Below, in pieces: positions 1 through 6,595 of a stretch of 64,000 nucleotides of DNA (position 1 is its first letter; each line of letters begins with the position of its first letter). Made by a program: the position numbers and the translations under genes. Location: positions 1 to 64,000 of the forward strand of contig NZ_CAJXST010000006.1 in the NCBI RefSeq assembly GCF_913061305.1. Reading direction: 5' to 3'. The notes under the pieces are model-generated. The model did not search any database, had not been told where the DNA came from, and worked only from the letters and a program-made list of their open reading frames with translations. The stretch is from an uncultured Porticoccus sp. GTDB taxonomy: Bacteria > Pseudomonadota > Gammaproteobacteria > Pseudomonadales > Porticoccaceae.

Positions 1-58
1 GTGGCCGCCTTTTAATAATTATTATGAGGCCGAAGGCCTCATTAACAGACTGTTAAGC
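1..58. other. right end of a preceding cassette, probable partial attC
   Basis: The window opens inside a noncoding stretch with a strong hairpin (ATGAGGCC, loop GAA, GGCCTCAT at about 24-42). It ends with GTTAAGC at 52-58, which fits the GTTRRRY core that closes an attC site. The first gene starts 17 bp later, the same spacing as in the following cassettes. The left half of the site is outside the window, so this is inferred from the pattern of the array. Confidence 0.45.
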
Positions 59-74
59 ATCATAGGGGTTCAAG

Positions 75-569
75 TTGAAATTTAAGCATCTAATAGTAAT
101 GGCAATTTCTTTCATGCTCTCAGGAATAAGCTTTGCAGCATCTGACGAGCATAAGAAAGCGGCCGAAGAGCTTCTGCTGCTTACCAAAGTTAATGAACAA
201 ATGACGCAAGTATTGGAAGGCACTAAACAGGCACAAATACGCCAGATTCAACAAATGAATCTTCCCGTCGAAGCTGCGCCTGTGGTGGAACAATATTTCA
301 TTGATTTAACCGAGTTGCTACAAACAGCCATGGGCTGGGATACACTCAAGAACGAATATATTCGTGTGTATACCGAGGCATTTTCAATTTCCGAGCTTAA
401 AGAGATATCGAAGTTCTATAAATCGGCAGCTGGCCGTAATTACATTAGTAAGCGCGTTGAGTTAAATCAGGGGCTTATGGCTGTAGCTGAAAAGCAAACA
501 GTGGATCTTCAGCCTAAAGTCATTCTGCTACAACAGAAGCTCTCATCCGATCTTCAGAAATTAAAATAA
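75..569 (+). CDS. DUF2059 family exported protein (cassette 1)
   Basis: A 164-residue protein starting with TTG at 75. A signal peptide is visible at about residues 1-22 (Lys-rich start, hydrophobic core, SFAA cleavage region). The rest is a helical DUF2059 domain, recognisable from the central region around WDTLKNEYIRVYTEAF and the ISELKEISKFY segment. The function of DUF2059 proteins is unknown; they are usually periplasmic. It is the first complete cassette gene and is followed at 582-656 by an attC-like site. An ATG start is absent, so translation may be weak or depend on the upstream cassette. Family call from sequence likeness. Confidence 0.75.
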   Translation: MKFKHLIVMAISFMLSGISFAASDEHKKAAEELLLLTKVNEQMTQVLEGTKQAQIRQIQQMNLPVEAAPVVEQYFIDLTELLQTAMGWDTLKNEYIRVYTEAFSISELKEISKFYKSAAGRNYISKRVELNQGLMAVAEKQTVDLQPKVILLQQKLSSDLQKLK

Positions 570-581
570 GGTGCCAGCAAT

Positions 582-656
582 GCTTAACAAGTTTGGCAAG
601 CGGGACAAATTAAAGCGTGGCTTCGCCACAATTTGCCCCTTCCAAAGGCGTTATGT
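582..656. other. attC site of cassette 1
   Basis: A 75-bp imperfect inverted repeat between two same-strand genes. The left core GCTTAAC is at 582-588 and the right core GTTATGT at 650-656, with an internal dyad around GTGGCTTCGCCAC. Layout and length match integron attC recombination sites. Exact extrahelical bases were not worked out. Confidence 0.75.
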
Positions 657-671
657 CTCTAAAGGAAGCTT

Positions 672-1415
672 ATGAGTAAAGTTAGGATCAAGCTGGTATC
701 GATTGGGCACTTACCTTTAGAGTTCCAGTCTAAAAAAATCAAAAATTGGTCGTCTAAGACTTTCGAGGTTGTCGAGGATATCGACAACTATTCACTTCGT
801 TGTGACTCTGATGGTTTTGATTGGGAGTTCTCAGATAGTGCAGTAAAAGGACAGCTCCCTAACCAGTTTAATGCTGACTTTATGATCGCTATTGTAAACG
901 TTCCTATTGAGGACAACTGGTACTCGAGAAGGCTCGGAAATAATCAGGTTGTATTTACGTTTCATCAAATCAAAGACATCCTCGAACACTACAATATTCC
1001 GCTAGAAAATGTCGTTTACCGTTTACTATATGCGTACACACTTTTGTATCGGCGCGCGGGAAACAAGATCCCTGATTTTGATGAGGCTCCAGGTTTTACA
1101 CACGACGAGACGCGTGGATGCCTCTTTGACATGAATGGTATAAAGACTGATTTGGTCGCTTCTTGCCATAACCCGCAAATATGTGATGAGTGCCAAGAGA
1201 GATTGAAGCAGGAAAGAGTGTCTAAGTCTGATATTGAAAACACCCAAGGTGACATTAAGCGCATTAAAAAAGATTTATATTTCAGAATAGTCGGTCACGT
1301 TAAAAAGCATCCAATTGCAGCGCTGGTTCTATCAAGTATATTTGCGTTAATGCTTGGGATTACCGGCTCAGTCATCGGCTCGTTCGTTTACGAATATCTA
1401 AAGAGTCGGGCATGA
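672..1415 (+). CDS. unknown Cys-rich protein with C-terminal membrane anchor (cassette 2)
   Basis: A 247-residue protein of a family I cannot name. The ATG is preceded by a good AAGGA site. The N-terminal ~150 residues look soluble. Residues about 145-185 carry a striking segment, HDETRGCLFDMNG, followed by a Cys cluster (CHNPQICDEC) that could bind zinc. A charged linker follows (about 185-215), then one transmembrane helix near the C-terminus (about 218-240, HPIAALVLSSIFALMLG). The layout, a soluble domain with a His/Asp/Cys motif tethered by a C-terminal helix, recalls membrane-linked effectors, but that is only inference. It sits alone between two attC sites. Confidence 0.7.
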   Translation: MSKVRIKLVSIGHLPLEFQSKKIKNWSSKTFEVVEDIDNYSLRCDSDGFDWEFSDSAVKGQLPNQFNADFMIAIVNVPIEDNWYSRRLGNNQVVFTFHQIKDILEHYNIPLENVVYRLLYAYTLLYRRAGNKIPDFDEAPGFTHDETRGCLFDMNGIKTDLVASCHNPQICDECQERLKQERVSKSDIENTQGDIKRIKKDLYFRIVGHVKKHPIAALVLSSIFALMLGITGSVIGSFVYEYLKSRA

Positions 1416-1425
1416 GGCAACCAAG

Positions 1426-1509
1426 ACATAACAATCGCAGGCACAGCGACGGCTTTTTCGTTGCGGCTTCGCCTCCACTACAAAGCCGCGCGTGCTGCGG
1501 GCGTTATGG
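1426..1509. other. attC site of cassette 2
   Basis: An approximately 84-bp dyad between two cassette genes. The left core is ACATAAC near 1426-1432 and the right core GTTATGG at 1503-1509. The centre (GGCTTCGCCTCCACTACAAA) is almost identical to that of the next site at 2126-2210, so the two cassettes may share an origin. Confidence 0.75.
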
Positions 1510-1529
1510 CCAAATCAAGGAGAGCCTGC

Positions 1530-2126
1530 TTGGTAACAAACTATGTTCTTATAGATTTTGAGAATGTGCAGCCGAGTAATCTGGAGGTTCTCAAGCAGCA
1601 TCCTTTCAGGGTGGTGGTTTTCGTTGGTGCAAACCAAGTAAAAATACCATTTGATCTGGCTGCATCTATGCAAGCCCTTGGGAATGCGGCACAGTACATA
1701 AAAATCACCGGTACGGGAAAAAACGCTCTTGATTTCCACATTGCCTACTATATTGGCGAGTTGGCGGCGAAGGACTCAAGTGCTTATTTCCACGTCATCA
1801 GCCGTGATACTGGTTTCGACACACTTATCAAGCATCTCAAGTCGCGTGGTATTAAGATCCAGCGTGAGCGAGACTTAGCAGAAATACCCGTTGTAAGGAT
1901 GTCCACTGCCACCTCTACCGACGACAAAGTACTAGCTATCGTGAAAAATTTAGCTGGTCGTGGGCAGTCGCGCCCCCGCAAGGTAAAGACACTCTCAAAC
2001 ACTATTAATTCGCTGTTTACTGAGAAGCTATCTGAACAGCAGTTAAGCTCGATTGTAAAAGATCTTGAGCAGCGCAAGTACATAAAGGTGAGTAATGGTA
2101 ATGTCTCGTATAAGCTGCCACATTAG
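1530..2126 (+). CDS. PIN-like domain RNase-type protein (cassette 3)
   Basis: About 198 residues if started at TTG 1530, which has an AAGGAGA ribosome site six bases upstream. A longer frame from 1461 would run through the attC site and is less likely; ATG 1506 is also possible but lies in the attC core. The N-terminus VLIDFENVQ is the first acidic strand of a PIN-like nuclease fold, and later segments (GTGKNALDFHIAYYIGE, SRDTGFDTLIKHLK) supply the other acidic positions. The C-terminal ~50 residues look like a winged-helix module. Predicted to cleave RNA; the target is unknown. The stop codon overlaps the start of the following attC. Confidence 0.75.
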   Translation: MVTNYVLIDFENVQPSNLEVLKQHPFRVVVFVGANQVKIPFDLAASMQALGNAAQYIKITGTGKNALDFHIAYYIGELAAKDSSAYFHVISRDTGFDTLIKHLKSRGIKIQRERDLAEIPVVRMSTATSTDDKVLAIVKNLAGRGQSRPRKVKTLSNTINSLFTEKLSEQQLSSIVKDLEQRKYIKVSNGNVSYKLPH

Positions 2127-2210
2127 CCATAACCAGGCCAAGCACAGCGACAGCTTTTACGTTCCGGCTTCGCCTCCACTACAAAGCTGCACGTGTTGGC
2201 AGCGTTAGCC
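2126..2210. other. attC site of cassette 3
   Basis: An 85-bp dyad with GCCATAAC at 2126-2133 and GTTAGCC at 2204-2210. The interior is nearly identical to the site at 1426-1509 (shared CGGCTTCGCCTCCACTACAA). Confidence 0.8.
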
Positions 2211-2230
2211 GTACAACATAAGGAGGTCAC

Positions 2231-2683
2231 ATGACAGAAAGAGTGAACCTTGGTAAGTCAGCACCTGATCTGTATCAGGCAGTCATTGAGCTTGACCGGC
2301 TTGCCTCCGATGCCTTAACCAATGTAGGAATTGCCGTAGGCTTTTCGCATCTCTTACGCCTGCGCGCATCCCAGATAAATCAATGTGCTTTCTGCGTCAG
2401 ATTGCATGCGCGGGATGCACTTGCCAGCGGGGAGTCTGCTGATCGTGTAGCAGTCCTTTCCGCATGGAAAGAGACCGAATGCTTCAGCTCAAAAGAGCGT
2501 GCCGCGTTAGAGCTTGTGGAGGCAATTACACTGATCTCTGACGGCCAACTGCCTGACGCAATCTACGAGCAGGCCGCAACCAGTCTTTCCAAAGAAGAAG
2601 TGTCGGCCATTGAGTGGCTTGCCGTTGTCATCAATACATGGAATCGTATTGCTATCTCCAGCCGTTACCCTGTCAAAGCGTAG
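2231..2683 (+). CDS. AhpD-like carboxymuconolactone decarboxylase family protein (cassette 4)
   Basis: A 150-residue alkylhydroperoxidase-like protein. The ATG follows a strong AAGGAGG site (2220-2226). The family signature CAFC...H is present (residues about 56-63, with CxxC and a His three residues on), the redox/proton-relay motif of AhpD-type peroxidase partners. Flanking residues (LRLRASQINQCAFCVRLHAR) are typical of the family. Likely a small cytosolic antioxidant enzyme; the substrate is not known. It is the only gene between two attC sites. Confidence 0.85.
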   Translation: MTERVNLGKSAPDLYQAVIELDRLASDALTNVGIAVGFSHLLRLRASQINQCAFCVRLHARDALASGESADRVAVLSAWKETECFSSKERAALELVEAITLISDGQLPDAIYEQAATSLSKEEVSAIEWLAVVINTWNRIAISSRYPVKA

Positions 2684-2686
2684 GTG

Positions 2687-2771
2687 CGGCTAACAAGGCG
2701 CTGTTGTCGCCGCTATCGCGGCTGGGACGGCTTACGCTGCGCTCCAGCCGCCCCAAAGCTTGGCGTTAAAA
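2687..2771. other. attC site of cassette 4
   Basis: An 85-bp dyad: GGCTAAC at 2688-2694 and GTTAAAA at 2765-2771, with inner arms GGGACGGCT and CCAGCCGCCCC. Length and position fit the other sites of the array. Confidence 0.75.
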
Positions 2772-2775
2772 GTCT

Positions 2776-3093
2776 ATGAGCCATCAAGCATGTGAGCACT
2801 GTTCGGAGGTGAATCAAGAATTTCGGATTAGAAGCCCGATAGATCTTGAGAAGGCAATTCGAGTTGTAGCGGACAATTTATCTGACGGTACAATCCGCGA
2901 AAGCGATTATTGGCCTAAAGGTGTTCTAAATTGCTGCGATAGTGGCCCATTTTCTGAGCTGGCAAATGGTAAGTCTTTGGGTGATTTCGTAGATTATTAT
3001 TTTGAGTGCCCTGAGTGCGGCCAGCTCTATCACCTCACGGCAGAAACATATCATGGTAGTGGGGGTAGCTGGTGCGCTACAGAGAGAGAGTAA
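2776..3093 (+). CDS. unknown small protein with paired cysteines (cassette 5)
   Basis: A 105-residue soluble protein that I do not recognise. It has CEHC near the N-terminus (about residues 6-9), CC in the middle and CPEC near residue 76, so it may hold one zinc ion. The ATG lies only five bases after the attC core and has no clear ribosome site, which is common in cassettes. The stop codon runs directly into the next attC. No membrane segment or signal peptide is seen. Confidence 0.65.
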   Translation: MSHQACEHCSEVNQEFRIRSPIDLEKAIRVVADNLSDGTIRESDYWPKGVLNCCDSGPFSELANGKSLGDFVDYYFECPECGQLYHLTAETYHGSGGSWCATERE

Positions 3094-3094
3094 C

Positions 3095-3184
3095 TTTTAA
3101 CAAGCCGCTCAAATTCGTTCCGGCCACAAAAAACGTGGCCTCCACCGGACTCGCTAACGCTCGCCGTTTAGCGGGGCGTTAACT
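3095..3184. other. attC site of cassette 5
   Basis: A 90-bp dyad: TTTTAAC at 3095-3101 and GTTAACT at 3178-3184, with an internal hairpin GGCCAC/GTGGCC. Same layout as its neighbours. Confidence 0.7.
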
Positions 3185-3194
3185 GGAAACTCAC

Positions 3195-3548
3195 ATGGAA
3201 CGTGCGGAAGCAATTATCAAACTTATAAACACTTTTCACCTTAACGTTGAGGAAAGGACTTTATTTCTTGACCAGCCGCTTTCTATCAATGAGCTAGGTA
3301 GTGCTATTAAGGACAGCATTCATAGGTTTGGTGGTTATCCCAAAGATTGGGGTCCAGAACAAAACTTCGACGGTGTATACGTCACCCAGACCAATAGTAG
3401 CTACCACACAATTCTTAAATCAGAGGTTGGTTGTATGCAGTTCAAACTTATAGAAGAAAAAACATTTTCTAACATTGTTGAAGTCGCTCACTATGTTGCA
3501 CAACGAATGTTTTCAGCAGGCATAGATGGCGTGGCATGCAACTGGTAA
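3195..3548 (+). CDS. unknown 117-residue protein (cassette 6)
   Basis: A soluble acidic protein with no signal peptide, membrane helix or motif that I can name. It begins with ATG 11 bases after the attC core, with a CTGGA-like ribosome site. Alternating helix and strand segments suggest a compact fold (WGPEQNFDGVYVTQ region, then a C-terminal helix EVAHYVAQRMF). It is bounded by attC sites on both sides, which is the main reason to accept it as a gene. Confidence 0.6.
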   Translation: MERAEAIIKLINTFHLNVEERTLFLDQPLSINELGSAIKDSIHRFGGYPKDWGPEQNFDGVYVTQTNSSYHTILKSEVGCMQFKLIEEKTFSNIVEVAHYVAQRMFSAGIDGVACNW

Positions 3549-3551
3549 ACC

Positions 3552-3635
3552 AGTTAACAAGTTTACTCCGGGCCTTCAGCCCTCCGCGGGAACACCAAAG
3601 CTGTGCTTTGTCGTCCCCTTAGCAAGGCGTTAAGG
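3552..3635. other. attC site of cassette 6
   Basis: An 84-bp dyad: AGTTAAC at 3552-3558 and GTTAAGG at 3629-3635. Core orientation agrees with the array. Confidence 0.75.
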
Positions 3636-3642
3636 CTTTCAA

Positions 3643-4236
3643 ATGGAATCATCTGCACTAGGAACGAAATACGACAAAATTGCTCAATGGTGGCATGACC
3701 AACACGTAGAGTCTGGCTATGGTGTAAATCAGTTTCAACGAGCTGTTCAATTTGCGCGGCGCGGTGGAAAAGCCCTCGATGTAGGTTGTGGTTCTGGTGG
3801 TAGATTTGTACGGATATTGGAAGGCAGCGGTTTCTCTGTGATAGGCCTTGATGTATCAAAAGAAATGATTAGGTTGGCTAGCGTAAACCATCCAGAGCAC
3901 GAATTTTTGCATGAGGATATCTGTTCCTGGGAAACAAAAGAGAAGTTCGATCTAATTGTTGCATGGGATAGTATTTTCCACTTGCCGTTGGCTATGCAAA
4001 AACCTGTCGTATCAAAGCTGTGTCAGCTCTTAGCGGAAGGCGGCATTCTGATATATACATTTGGGAATGCTGAGGGAGAACATACTGATCAGTGGCACGA
4101 TGACACTTTTTACTACAGCTCTATTGGTATTAATGAAAATGTGCAGGTGCTTATAAATAATGGCTTGTCTGTTTTGCACCTTGAACTAGACCAATATCCA
4201 GAAAAGCATGTTTATACAATTGCCTCCAAGCCTTAA
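3643..4236 (+). CDS. class I SAM-dependent methyltransferase (cassette 7)
   Basis: A 197-residue cytosolic methyltransferase. Motif I is clear (ALDVGCGSGGRF, about residues 45-56), followed by the acidic end of strand 2 (VIGLDVSKEMI) and motif IV (FDLIVAWDSIFHLP). The fold is complete for a small class I enzyme, but no substrate-specific domain is visible, so the substrate is unknown. The ATG follows the attC core by seven bases, with AAGG upstream. The attC after the gene is cut down to a few bases (see 4232-4249). Confidence 0.85.
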   Translation: MESSALGTKYDKIAQWWHDQHVESGYGVNQFQRAVQFARRGGKALDVGCGSGGRFVRILEGSGFSVIGLDVSKEMIRLASVNHPEHEFLHEDICSWETKEKFDLIVAWDSIFHLPLAMQKPVVSKLCQLLAEGGILIYTFGNAEGEHTDQWHDDTFYYSSIGINENVQVLINNGLSVLHLELDQYPEKHVYTIASKP

Positions 4237-4249
4237 CATACTGTTATAC
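4232..4249. other. collapsed attC after the methyltransferase cassette
   Basis: A left-type core (CCTTAAC region, 4232-4237) is followed only a few bases later by a right-type core GTTATAC at 4243-4249. The 50-80 bp expected between the cores is missing. The boundary is nevertheless real, because a repeated cassette leader begins exactly at GTTATAC (compare 6452). The site is probably no longer recombination-proficient. Confidence 0.45.
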
Positions 4250-4329
4250 CCATACGCCTCGGCAAGCTCAACTTCATTCCGCTACGTCTCCCATCAGCCA
4301 ACTGTCCACATGAGAAAGGGTTCCCAATG
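4243..4329 (+). repeat. cassette leader repeat, copy 1
   Basis: An approximately 86-bp stretch that recurs at 6452-6537 with roughly nine in ten bases the same, including CGCCTCGGCAAGC, AACTTCATTCCGCTA and ATGAGAAAGGGTTCCCAAT. Both copies begin at a GTTAY-type cassette junction. In this copy the repeat ends at the start codon of the exported protein at 4327 and supplies its GAAAGGG ribosome site. Confidence 0.8.
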
Positions 4330-4869
4330 AATCCAATAACTATTAGTAAGGTCGCCAAAGCCACACTGACTCTGGCGATCCTGACCGTTAATCTACTCCC
4401 GGTCGCCTCGGCGCAACAGGACCTGGCGGCGGAGCTTCAACAGATGGCCATTGAATGTCGTGCTGCAGGCAGCGAATGCTTCCATGCCTGCACTTTGGCG
4501 TCGCGGAACCTCGCGCGTGGCAGGGAGGTGTCGGACGCCGACATTGAGTCCTGTCGAAATACCTACGCCAAGCTTGAACCGCAAGCTCCGCCTGAGATGG
4601 CCTGGACGCCCGAGTATGCGCCGATGCCGGATGTAGTCGGTGTCTTCCGCGGAGCCTTAGTGGCTGCGCAAGGGCGCGATGACTGGAAGCGATACTGCCG
4701 CTCATCGGCTTTAGTCGGCGACATTAATGCGCCGGTGCCGTGGGATATCCCCAAAGGCGCCACCGTCAGGGTGTCCGGGGTTCGCTACGTGACCAACCCC
4801 ATTCGCAGCCTCGACAGGAGTAAGACTGCCTGCCGCGCGGAAAGCGTTGAGGTGCTTTCGATACCGTAA
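4327..4869 (+). CDS. unknown exported protein (cassette 8)
   Basis: A 180-residue protein with a clear signal peptide (hydrophobic segment ATLTLAILTVNLLPVASA, cleavage near residue 29). The mature part has about five cysteines (AIECRAAGSECFHACTLA, then single later ones), which suggests disulfides in the periplasm. I do not recognise the family. Codon use is more GC-rich than in the cassettes before it, which fits a different donor. Its leader is the repeat at 4243-4329 and an attC-like site follows at 4961-5035. Confidence 0.7.
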   Translation: MNPITISKVAKATLTLAILTVNLLPVASAQQDLAAELQQMAIECRAAGSECFHACTLASRNLARGREVSDADIESCRNTYAKLEPQAPPEMAWTPEYAPMPDVVGVFRGALVAAQGRDDWKRYCRSSALVGDINAPVPWDIPKGATVRVSGVRYVTNPIRSLDRSKTACRAESVEVLSIP

Positions 4870-4960
4870 TTGCAGTAGAGCTTTCTGAAGAAACCCATGA
4901 TTGGCAACAATAAACCCGCCAAAGTGAGTCTAGGCAGGGGCGAAGAGTCTGGGGTGGTGG

Positions 4961-5035
4961 GCTATAACCAGTTGAAGCAGATCACTCCCTTCGGTCGCAG
5001 TGCGCAGCTTACGCTACCTGTTCAAGGAGTTATGC
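4961..5035. other. attC site of cassette 8
   Basis: A 75-bp dyad: GCTATAAC at 4961-4968 and GTTATGC at 5029-5035, with inner complementary blocks. The 90 bp between the previous stop codon and this site holds no convincing gene. Confidence 0.65.
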
Positions 5036-5064
5036 GGTTTTTAATCCAGCTCAAGGCTATCCAG

Positions 5065-5101
5065 TTGACATACCATAAATGGTATATATACTAAATTTAG
5101 T
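5065..5101 (+). promoter_or_regulatory. toxin-antitoxin promoter with two palindromic operators
   Basis: TTGACA (5065-5070) and TATACT (5087-5092) are spaced by 16 bp. Two palindromes overlap this promoter: TACCAT-AA-ATGGTA at 5071-5084 and ACTAAATTTAGT at 5090-5101. The second ends at the base before the toxin ATG. This is the arrangement expected for autorepression by the XRE antitoxin. The predicted transcript would start about 5099, making the toxin mRNA leaderless or nearly so. Confidence 0.75.
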
Positions 5102-5386
5102 ATGTGGGAGATTCTCGAACATAAACGTGTTGATAAAGCCTTGGCGATAGCGCCAATTGAGGTTCAGCAACGCTATGAAAAATGGAAAGATATTGTAAGA
5201 ATTTCTGGCCCGCAGGGATTGAGACTGATCAAGGGTTTTAAAGACGAGGGGCTATCTGGCAACTGGAAAGGTTTTCGGTCCTCTCGTCTGAATATCCAAT
5301 ATCGGGTGATTTATAAGGTACAAAATGACCAGGTGCTGGTGGAGGTGGAGGTTGAACGTGTCACTCCCCATGACTACCGGAGGTGA
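5102..5386 (+). CDS. RelE/HigB-type toxin (cassette 9)
   Basis: A 94-residue basic protein of the RelE/ParE superfamily, predicted to be an mRNA interferase acting at the ribosome. Recognisable blocks are RYEKWKDIV, GLRLIKGFKDEGLSG and SSRLNIQYRVIYKV, and the ending TPHDYRR carries the basic C-terminal residues used by this group. It comes before its antitoxin, the HigBA order. The antitoxin ATG is three bases after the stop. There is no ribosome site upstream: the ATG directly follows a palindrome of the promoter. Confidence 0.88.
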   Translation: MWEILEHKRVDKALAIAPIEVQQRYEKWKDIVRISGPQGLRLIKGFKDEGLSGNWKGFRSSRLNIQYRVIYKVQNDQVLVEVEVERVTPHDYRR

Positions 5387-5389
5387 AGA

Positions 5390-5650
5390 ATGAGCGATTA
5401 TCGGAAGGCGATTAAAAGAATTGACGTATCAACAGGAGATTCGGTTCGAATCTTGCGCGAGCTTCAGGAGATGAGCCAGAACGATCTGGCGGCTGCGACC
5501 GGTATCCCCCAATCAACGATTTCTGCCATTGAGAACGGCCGTGTTCGCCTGGGCGTTGACCGCGCAAAGGTGCTGGCCAAGGCGCTGCGCTGTCATCCTG
5601 CCGTATTGGTATTCCCCGGCTGGGATGTTGAGCATGAGTCAGCCGCATAA
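5390..5650 (+). CDS. XRE-family antitoxin (cassette 9)
   Basis: An 86-residue DNA-binding antitoxin. The helix-turn-helix is at about residues 24-60 (EMSQNDLAAATGIPQSTISAIENG in outline), typical of the XRE/HigA group. The short C-terminal tail would bind the toxin. GGAGG just upstream of the ATG lies inside the toxin's last codons, so the two genes are translationally coupled. It likely represses the promoter at 5065-5101 with the toxin. The stop codon overlaps the attC that follows. Confidence 0.88.
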   Translation: MSDYRKAIKRIDVSTGDSVRILRELQEMSQNDLAAATGIPQSTISAIENGRVRLGVDRAKVLAKALRCHPAVLVFPGWDVEHESAA

Positions 5651-5704
5651 CCAACAGTTGCAACAGGCGCAGTTCCACTGCGCTGTTGAACGCGGGCGTT
5701 ATGC
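5645..5704. other. attC site of cassette 9
   Basis: A short, about 60-bp dyad: GCATAAC at 5645-5651 and GTTATGC at 5698-5704, the two cores being perfect complements. Inner arms CAGGCGCAGT and ACTGCGCTGTT fold well. It is the best-formed site of the array. Confidence 0.85.
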
Positions 5705-5720
5705 ATAAAAAGGAAACGAC

Positions 5721-6386
5721 ATGGAATGGTTGATATTGCTGGCTCTTCTTGCCCTCGTAGTGCTAGTAATACTTACAAAACAAAGAGGTCCAACGGATGA
5801 ATTCTCGTACGAGAAAAACGAGCCATTGTTTTCGCCCGCTGAAAGATCTTTCTTCGGTATTCTAAGCCAAGCTGCCGAAGGTCAGGCGGTTGTTTTCGGA
5901 AAGGTGCGTGTAGCCGATGTCCTCCGCCCATCCAAGGGCATGGGAAGAAGCCATTGGCAACAGGCATTCAACCGTATCTCTTCCAAGCACTTCGATTACG
6001 TTATTTGCGCTCCTGAAACCCTTTCCGTTTTGGCCGCAATCGAGTTAGATGATAAATCGCACTCCAAAGGAAAGCGTCAGGATCGCGATCGTTTTCTTGA
6101 AAGCGCATGTTCTGCTGCCGGGTTACCTTTACACCGTTTCAAAGCCGCAGCAACTTACAACATAAGCCAAGTGAGGGGTGCCCTTTTCGATCCACCAGCT
6201 GAAGCATCGGAGGAACCTTCGTTGCCGGAAGCACCTCAAGCTGAAGTGGAAGAAAGACAAGTGTGCCCAAAATGCTCTGCTCCACTCATCAAGAAGGTTG
6301 CGAGAAAGGGAGAACATGAGGGCGCTGAATTTCTCGCATGCAGCGCTTTTCCAAAATGTCGCTACATCGCAAAATCAATTGCATAA
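5721..6386 (+). CDS. DUF2726 nuclease-like protein with C4 zinc finger (cassette 10)
   Basis: A 221-residue protein in three parts. Residues 2-20 form a membrane helix (WLILLALLALVVLVIL). Residues about 35-155 are a DUF2726 domain, a PD-(D/E)XK-like nuclease fold with the acidic signature AAIELDDKSH and the helix after it. Residues 175-221 hold a topoisomerase-type C4 zinc ribbon (CPKC...C...C). The parts suggest a membrane-tethered protein that binds and perhaps cuts nucleic acid. Its role is unknown. It has its own attC sites on both sides. Confidence 0.8.
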   Translation: MEWLILLALLALVVLVILTKQRGPTDEFSYEKNEPLFSPAERSFFGILSQAAEGQAVVFGKVRVADVLRPSKGMGRSHWQQAFNRISSKHFDYVICAPETLSVLAAIELDDKSHSKGKRQDRDRFLESACSAAGLPLHRFKAAATYNISQVRGALFDPPAEASEEPSLPEAPQAEVEERQVCPKCSAPLIKKVARKGEHEGAEFLACSAFPKCRYIAKSIA

Positions 6387-6458
6387 CGAATCAATCAACT
6401 TCGCGCAAAAAGCGCGCCAGACCCTCCTGAGGTTGGGCCGGTTATCGAATCGTTATGC
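6381..6458. other. attC site of cassette 10
   Basis: A 78-bp dyad: GCATAAC at 6381-6387 and GTTATGC at 6452-6458, perfect complements of each other. It overlaps the last codons of the DUF2726 gene. Confidence 0.8.
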
Positions 6459-6537
6459 CCATGCGCCTCGGCAAGCTTAACTTCATTCCGCTAGCGTCTC
6501 CCGCCAGCCAACTCCACATGAGAAAGGGTTCCCAATA
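6452..6537 (+). repeat. cassette leader repeat, copy 2
   Basis: The second copy of the leader at 4243-4329, again starting at the cassette junction. Here the match stops at CCCAAT and no gene follows. The next 45 bp lead to another GTTAGGC core at 6576-6582, so this looks like a cassette whose gene was lost. Confidence 0.8.
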
Positions 6538-6582
6538 ATTAAAGGGGTCACATTAAACCTACCCCTTAACCAAGCGTTAGGC
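6452..6582 (+). other. gene-less cassette (cassette 11)
   Basis: About 130 bp between the GTTATGC core at 6452 and the GTTAGGC core at 6576-6582, holding the leader repeat and no reading frame of note. Its own attC is short or degenerate (TTAACC near 6566-6571). Probably a deletion relative of cassette 8. Confidence 0.5.
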
Positions 6583-6595
6583 AGCTAAGTGAATT

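Noticed and set aside
4897-5094. 65-codon frame between the exported protein and the toxin
   Set aside because: It runs through the attC site and the toxin promoter, so it is unlikely to be a gene.
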